Part shown: in pieces, positions 7,057 through 10,825 of the stretch
Layout: the number at the start of each line of letters is the position of its first letter
Numbering within the stretch: position 1 is the stretch's first letter
DNA from: SZUA-217 sp036446835
GTDB taxonomy: Bacteria; Actinomycetota; Acidimicrobiia; Spongiisociales; ZC4RG35
Assembly: GCA_036446835.1 (NCBI GenBank)
Contig: JAZFTT010000118.1
Location: 1 to 10,825, forward strand
Reading direction: 5' to 3'
DNA length: 10,825 bases
Notes under the pieces: model-generated
What the model was told of the DNA's origin: nothing
The model's input: the letters and a program-made list of their open reading frames with translations, nothing else
Databases searched by the model: none
Position numbers and translations under genes: made by a program

Positions 7057-8679
7057 ATGGAATGGTTTGAAACCTGGGGCCTGACGTTGACCGTCTTCCT
7101 GCCCCTCGTTGGCGTCGTTCTCCTTGGGTTGATACCCAAAGAGAACGAGAGCGCTCTAAAGACAACCGGGTTGGTGGCGTCGATCATGACCTTCGCCGCC
7201 TCGCTGATCCTGATAGCCCGCTTCGACTTCTCGAGCAATACCTACAACACCTACCAGTTCGAGGTCAGTGAGACCTGGATCGGGGCGATCAACGCCAACT
7301 ATCACGTGGGCATCGATGGGATAAGCCTCCCAATGCTGGTCCTATCCACGTTCGTGATGGTCCTCGCAGTGATCTACTCCTGGAACCACTGGGATGAGCC
7401 CAAGAATCCCAAGGCCTTTCTGATCCTGATGATGATCCTGGCAACCGGCATGAACGGGACGTTCGTGGCACTCGACCTGGTTCTGTTCTTCCTCTTCTTC
7501 GAGATAGTCCTTCTCCCGATGTACTTCATGATCGGCATATGGGGTGACAAGACTCCGAGAAAAATCCCCGGGTTTGCCAAGGAGTTCGAGACCAGGTTGT
7601 ACGCAGCGATCAAGTTCTTCCTGTTCACGCTGTTCGGGTCGGCGTTCTTGCTCCTGGGCTTCCTGGCCCTCTACTTCGAGTCCGGCAAGTCCCAGTTTGG
7701 ACGCACTTTCGACATCCCGCAGCTGACCGAGTTGGGCGCAAGCGGTGCCTTCTCCGGCACTTTCGCCTTCCTGGTCTTCGGGGCCATCTTCCTCGGCTTC
7801 GCTGTCAAGGTGCCGATGTTTCCCTTCCACACCTGGCTGCCTGACGCCCACACCGCTGCTCCAACTGTGGGTTCGGTGTTGCTGGCCGCCATTCTCCTGA
7901 AGCTGGGCTCCTACGGGTTCATCCGGATATCGCTGCCGATTCTTCCGGAAGAGGCCGTGTCATGGGCGCCGTTCATTGCCATCCTGGCGGTGATCGGGAT
8001 CATCTACGGATCGCTCGCCTGTCTTGCCCAAAGCGACATGAAACGGTTGATCGCATTCTCCTCGGTGGGCCATATGGGCTTCATCATGCTGGGAATCTCC
8101 ACCATGACCGACATCGGCATCAATGCCGCCATCATCGGCATGGTCGCCCACGGTCTGATCACCGGTCTCCTCTTTTTCATCGCCGGCTCGATGCATCACC
8201 GGTATCACACAAGGGAGATGGCCCGACTCGGAGGAAACATCAAGCTGATGCCGGTGATGGGTGGGATACTCGCCTTCACGGCAATGGCTTCGCTGGGGCT
8301 GCCCGGCCTCGCCGGTTTCTGGGGCGAGTTCATGTCCCTGGTCGCCTCCTTCAATCCACTTCCTGGTTTGTCGCTGGGCGTCTTTCGTTCGGCGATGGTC
8401 ATCGGGGCGATCGGGACGATTCTCACCGCCGGCTACATGCTGTGGATGCTCCAGAAGGTGAACCTGGGCGAGCCCGGCGACGAGTGGGAGGGGAAGGAAT
8501 TCCACGATGTCGACCGATTCGAACTCGCTGCCTGGGTGCCCCTCATCGTGCTGATCGTGGTTATCGGGTTCTTCCCGAAGTTCATCTTCAGCTCGACCAC
8601 CGATGTCGTCACCTCGCTCGTGGACATGGCGTTCAACTCTGAAACGACGGCCGCGATCTCGTCTCAGATTGGGGGATAA
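7057..8679 (+). CDS. nuoM: NADH-quinone oxidoreductase subunit M (NuoM), proton pump
   Basis: Middle antiporter-like pump subunit, 540 aa (E. coli 509) with about 14 helices. The proton-channel residues are present: Glu149 in FFEIVLLPMYFMIGIWG (E. coli Glu144), Lys251 in VKVPMFPFHTWLPDAH (Lys234), Lys282 in AILLKLGSYGFIR (Lys265) and Glu424 in GFWGEFMSLV (Glu407). KRLIAFSSVGHMGF is another family hallmark. Between the helix ending in IGIWG and AAIKFFLFT (residues ~164-182) there is a charged loop about eight residues longer than in E. coli. The ATG is well supported by the AGGAGAGG ribosome binding site. It ends seven bases before nuoN. Confidence 0.96.
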   Translation: MEWFETWGLTLTVFLPLVGVVLLGLIPKENESALKTTGLVASIMTFAASLILIARFDFSSNTYNTYQFEVSETWIGAINANYHVGIDGISLPMLVLSTFVMVLAVIYSWNHWDEPKNPKAFLILMMILATGMNGTFVALDLVLFFLFFEIVLLPMYFMIGIWGDKTPRKIPGFAKEFETRLYAAIKFFLFTLFGSAFLLLGFLALYFESGKSQFGRTFDIPQLTELGASGAFSGTFAFLVFGAIFLGFAVKVPMFPFHTWLPDAHTAAPTVGSVLLAAILLKLGSYGFIRISLPILPEEAVSWAPFIAILAVIGIIYGSLACLAQSDMKRLIAFSSVGHMGFIMLGISTMTDIGINAAIIGMVAHGLITGLLFFIAGSMHHRYHTREMARLGGNIKLMPVMGGILAFTAMASLGLPGLAGFWGEFMSLVASFNPLPGLSLGVFRSAMVIGAIGTILTAGYMLWMLQKVNLGEPGDEWEGKEFHDVDRFELAAWVPLIVLIVVIGFFPKFIFSSTTDVVTSLVDMAFNSETTAAISSQIGG

Positions 8680-8682
8680 GGA
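8678..8682 (+). promoter_or_regulatory. ribosome binding site supporting a TTG start of nuoN
   Basis: AAGGA overlaps the nuoM stop (TAA, 8677-8679) and ends four bases before TTG 8687. No ATG or GTG in the nuoN frame lies near this point, so this site decides the start. Confidence 0.55.
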
Positions 8683-8686
8683 CCTC

Positions 8687-10162
8687 TTGGTTTTCCAGAT
8701 CGACTACCTCGCTCTAGCACCGGAGCTGATCGTCGTGACCACGATGATCATTGTGCTGGCCCTCGATCTGATCCTCCCGCGGCCCAAGAAGTACTGGACC
8801 GCGACGGTCGCTGTCGCCGGAACGGCCCTCGCACTGGTGCCGCTGGCGTTTCTGGTGCTCGAAGACGAGGTTCGCTCGATGTTCGATGGCTCCTATGTGG
8901 TCGACGAGTTCGCCCTCGTCCTCAAGGGCCTCTTTCTCGTGGCCGCCTACATCGTATTTCTGATGTCTCACAGCTACATCGAGTCGGAGCGTTACTACCA
9001 GGGCGAGTACTACTTTCTCCTGCTGGCTTCACTGCTTGGTTCGCTGGTGATGGCCTCGTCGCGGGACCTGATAGTCCTCTTCATCGGCATCGAACTCGTG
9101 ACCGGACCTCTATACATGCTTTCTGGCTGGAGAAAGGGCGATGTCAAGTCGAACGAGGCCTCGATGAAGTACTTCCTCCTCGGGATCCTTTCCACCGCCA
9201 TCCTTCTCTACGGCATGTCTTTCCTCTATGGCTTGACAGGAGAGATAACTTTCGCGGGGCTGGCCGAGGCAACAGCCGGCATGGCCGACGAACCGGCGTT
9301 GATCATGGCGGTTCTCTTGATGATCGTCGGCTTCGCCTTCAAGATCTCAGCTGTGCCTTTTCACTTCTGGGCTCCTGACACCTACGAGGGGGCACCTACC
9401 CCGATCACCGCATATCTGTCGGTGAACTCGAAGGCTGCGGGCTTCGTCGCGATGCTGCTGGTGATGTACCTGGCGCTTCCCGGCGTGGCGGAGGTCTGGG
9501 CGCCCGCACTCTGGTTGCTCGCTGCTCTGTCCATGACCATCGCCAACCTCACTGCTCTGCGGCAGACCAACATCGTCAGGCTTCTGGCCTACTCCTCGGT
9601 GGCTCAAGCAGGCTTCATGTTGGTGCCTTTTGCCGCCGCGGGTGTAGCAGGCGCCGATCTTCAGGAGGCCTTCGCGGCGACTGTCATCTATCTCGTGATC
9701 TACGCGGTGATGAACCTCGGTGCCTTCGCAGTGGTCATCGCTGCCACCCGGAGCGGACGATCGGGCGAGCTGTCGGCTTGGTCCGGTCTCGCGCGGGTGG
9801 ATCCGAAACTCGGGGTCCTGGTGGCGGTCTTCTTCTTCAGTCTGGCCGGCATTCCTCCGCTGGCCGGTTGGTTTGCCAAGTTCGCCATGTTTCGCTCGGT
9901 GATGATCGCCGGCGGTGCCGCAACCGTCGCCTTGGCTGTGATCGCCGCGATCAATGCGGTGATCGCCCTCTATTACTACGCCAAGGTGGTCAAGAGTGTT
10001 TGGCTGGACGACCCGGTTGCAGAGTTCGCCGATGACGAACGACCGGCGGGCTCGCTGCGCCTCGCTCTCGGAATCACGGTGGTTCTGACTGTGATGATCG
10101 GATTCTTCCCTGCCCTGGCCACGTTTGCCGGTGAGGCCGCGCGGGTTATCGCCAGCGGCTAG
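8687..10162 (+). CDS. nuoN: NADH-quinone oxidoreductase subunit N (NuoN), proximal proton pump
   Basis: Proximal antiporter-like pump subunit, 491 aa from this start (E. coli 485), about 14 helices. Conserved residues are Glu136 in FIGIELVTGPLYMLSGW (E. coli Glu133), Lys219 in AFKISAVPFHFWAPD (Lys217), Lys249 in VNSKAAGF (Lys247) and Lys398 in PPLAGWFAKFAMF (Lys395). VRLLAYSSVAQAGFM is also typical. The start is inferred to be TTG 8687, giving MVFQIDYLALAPEL, which fits a short N-terminus before helix 1. An ATG at 8603 would read 28 Arg/Ser-rich residues through the end of nuoM and is rejected. It is the last gene of the operon, followed by stem-loops. The gene ends with TAG at 10160-10162. 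Confidence 0.94.
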   Translation: MVFQIDYLALAPELIVVTTMIIVLALDLILPRPKKYWTATVAVAGTALALVPLAFLVLEDEVRSMFDGSYVVDEFALVLKGLFLVAAYIVFLMSHSYIESERYYQGEYYFLLLASLLGSLVMASSRDLIVLFIGIELVTGPLYMLSGWRKGDVKSNEASMKYFLLGILSTAILLYGMSFLYGLTGEITFAGLAEATAGMADEPALIMAVLLMIVGFAFKISAVPFHFWAPDTYEGAPTPITAYLSVNSKAAGFVAMLLVMYLALPGVAEVWAPALWLLAALSMTIANLTALRQTNIVRLLAYSSVAQAGFMLVPFAAAGVAGADLQEAFAATVIYLVIYAVMNLGAFAVVIAATRSGRSGELSAWSGLARVDPKLGVLVAVFFFSLAGIPPLAGWFAKFAMFRSVMIAGGAATVALAVIAAINAVIALYYYAKVVKSVWLDDPVAEFADDERPAGSLRLALGITVVLTVMIGFFPALATFAGEAARVIASG

Positions 10163-10230
10163 GAGCCCGCTGAATAATGCATGTCACCCATCTTGACGAC
10201 CAGGACATCACCACTCGCTGTGGTCTCGTT

Positions 10231-10259
10231 TTCGCCACTCCGACACGAGGAGTGGCGAA
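10231..10259. terminator. perfect 11-bp stem-loop between convergent genes, probable terminator
   Basis: TTCGCCACTCC (10231-10241) is perfectly complementary to GGAGTGGCGAA (10249-10259), with a 7-base loop GACACGA. It lies 68 bases after the nuoN stop and 49 bases before the end of the opposing acetyltransferase gene, so it could serve both strands. No T-run follows the stem on either strand, so it is not a textbook intrinsic terminator; such stems are accepted as terminators in many Actinomycetota. Confidence 0.6.
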
Positions 10260-10268
10260 TCCTCGCCC

Positions 10269-10293
10269 TGGCGGCTGGCGCGCCTGGCCGCCA
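10269..10293. repeat. second GC-rich stem-loop in the intergenic region
   Basis: TGGCGGC (10269-10275) pairs with GCCGCCA (10287-10293) around an 11-base loop that contains the self-complementary octamer GGCGCGCC. It begins 9 bases after the first stem-loop ends and 16 bases before the end of the - strand gene. It may act as a tandem terminator or an RNA 3'-end stabiliser. No T-run follows on either strand. Confidence 0.4.
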
Positions 10294-10308
10294 ATCTGAG
10301 CAACGGCA

Positions 10309-10825
10309 TTAATCAGCAGACTCCAAGCGGCGCTTCGTACTGCTTTGCCTCAGGGCCCTGTACTCCCTGTCGAGAAGTGACCAGAGTGAGTGGTCAACCC
10401 AGTTGCCCCTGATCAACAACTCCTCACGAAGCACCCCTTCCCTGGTGAACCCGAGTTTGTCGGCGACTCGATCCGAGTTGTCATTGCCGACCGCAATCCT
10501 GAGAACGGCCTTGTGATAACCGAGGGCGGCGAATCCTTCCTCCAAGACCCGATCGACGGCCTCAGTGCAAACTCCCCTACCCGTCTCATCACTCCGTATC
10601 CAATAGCCGATCTCGGAGATCTTTCCGAGTTTGGACACGGTCCAAAGCGAGATGTTTCCGATATGTCGTCCCGGATCTGTCTTCAGTCGGATGGAGTAGT
10701 CCCAGGCGCGATTCTCCTTCCACGCCTGGACAGATTCGCGGATGAAAGCAGTGGTGTCACTGCTCGTGTAATCCATGCGAGCCCATGGCAACCACTGGTT
10801 CAGGTCCCCGAGCGACGCCCGGATG
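10309..10825 (-). CDS. GNAT-family N-acetyltransferase, RimJ/RimL-like (5' end outside window)
   Basis: Acetyl-CoA-dependent N-acetyltransferase of the RimJ/RimL-like group, which acetylates protein N-termini or small-molecule amines; the substrate cannot be told from sequence. The acetyl-CoA binding region is GYWIRSDETGRGVCTEAV, with the GRG core of the P-loop-like motif, followed by the helix RVLEEGF. Further family marks are the NDNSDRVADKLGF stretch and REGVLREE near the C-terminus. A TTG at 10791 could be a start, but the same frame stays open to the window edge and reads IRASLGDLNQWLPWARMD, which matches the usual N-terminal region of this group (IRxSLxxLxxWxPWA). The gene is therefore truncated by the window and its real start lies beyond 10825. 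It converges on the nuo operon and has no evident functional link to it. Confidence 0.88.
   Translation of the reverse strand, partial: IRASLGDLNQWLPWARMDYTSSDTTAFIRESVQAWKENRAWDYSIRLKTDPGRHIGNISLWTVSKLGKISEIGYWIRSDETGRGVCTEAVDRVLEEGFAALGYHKAVLRIAVGNDNSDRVADKLGFTREGVLREELLIRGNWVDHSLWSLLDREYRALRQSSTKRRLESAD

Larger units (their letters stand above)
52..10162 (+). other. nuoABCDHIJKLMN operon: 11-subunit complex I without nuoEFG
   Basis: Eleven consecutive same-strand genes encode a complete membrane arm (A, H, J, K, L, M, N) plus the quinone-reducing connecting module (B, C, D, I). Junctions: A/B overlap 10 bases, B/C overlap 20, C/D 1 (TGATG), D/H 4 (GTGA), H/I 1 (TGATG), I/J 4 (ATGA), J/K 1 (TGATG), K/L 2-base gap, L/M 15-base gap, M/N 7-base gap. 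This spacing implies cotranscription and translational coupling. No genes for the NADH-binding flavoprotein or the NuoG iron-sulfur subunit occur between nuoD and nuoH or elsewhere in the window. The subunit set equals the common 11-subunit core shared by cyanobacterial NDH-1 and archaeal Fpo. Confidence 0.93.

Noticed and set aside
8603..8686. Upstream ATG for nuoN inside nuoM
   Set aside because: The added residues are an Arg-rich shadow of nuoM; TTG 8687 has a Shine-Dalgarno match and a normal N-terminus.
10277..10284. GGCGCGCC palindrome as a regulatory operator
   Set aside because: It lies in the loop of a GC-rich stem between gene 3' ends; a palindromic octamer of G and C is expected by chance in such DNA.
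10789..10791. TTG as the start of the acetyltransferase
   Set aside because: The frame remains open to the window edge and encodes the conserved IRxSL...WLPWA region, so the true start is outside.

Overview
The window is almost entirely one operon on the + strand for a proton-pumping complex I-type quinone oxidoreductase. The genes, in order, are nuoA, B, C, D, H, I, J, K, L, M and N (52-10162). Genes from nuoA to nuoL overlap or are at most 2 bases apart, and only nuoL/M (15 bases) and nuoM/N (7 bases) have short gaps, so one polycistronic, translationally coupled transcript is likely. A convergent acetyltransferase gene of the GNAT family, cut by the window edge, occupies the - strand at the right end. 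About 146 bases between the two units hold two GC-rich inverted repeats.

The missing genes are the main point. nuoE, nuoF and nuoG, which form the NADH-oxidising module of 14-subunit complex I, are absent; nuoD runs straight into nuoH. The product is an 11-subunit enzyme comparable in subunit content to cyanobacterial NDH-1 and archaeal Fpo. NuoI carries both 4Fe-4S sites, and the pump subunits NuoL, M and N keep the glutamate and lysine residues expected of active proton channels. The parts for electron transfer, quinone binding and pumping are therefore present, but the electron donor is not encoded here. Reduced ferredoxin or an F420H2-type donor protein encoded elsewhere are reasonable guesses, not observations.

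Several normally conserved positions around cluster N2 and the quinone site differ from the textbook enzyme. NuoD has Trp where the quinone-headgroup Tyr should be, and Glu where the Asp partner of the proton-donating His should be. NuoB has an extra Cys and one extra residue between its third and fourth N2 ligands. NuoH has Ile in place of a funnel Glu. Together they suggest a distinct clade of 11-subunit complex I with a remodelled quinone pocket.

Organism: G+C-rich DNA, use of GTG and TTG starts, and NuoB/NuoI motif wording that resembles, from memory, the second nuo cluster of Streptomyces suggest Actinomycetota, possibly an Acidimicrobiia-like lineage. A Chloroflexota origin cannot be excluded. 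Apart from the complex I variations I see no mobile element, CRISPR array, RNA gene or unknown multigene system.
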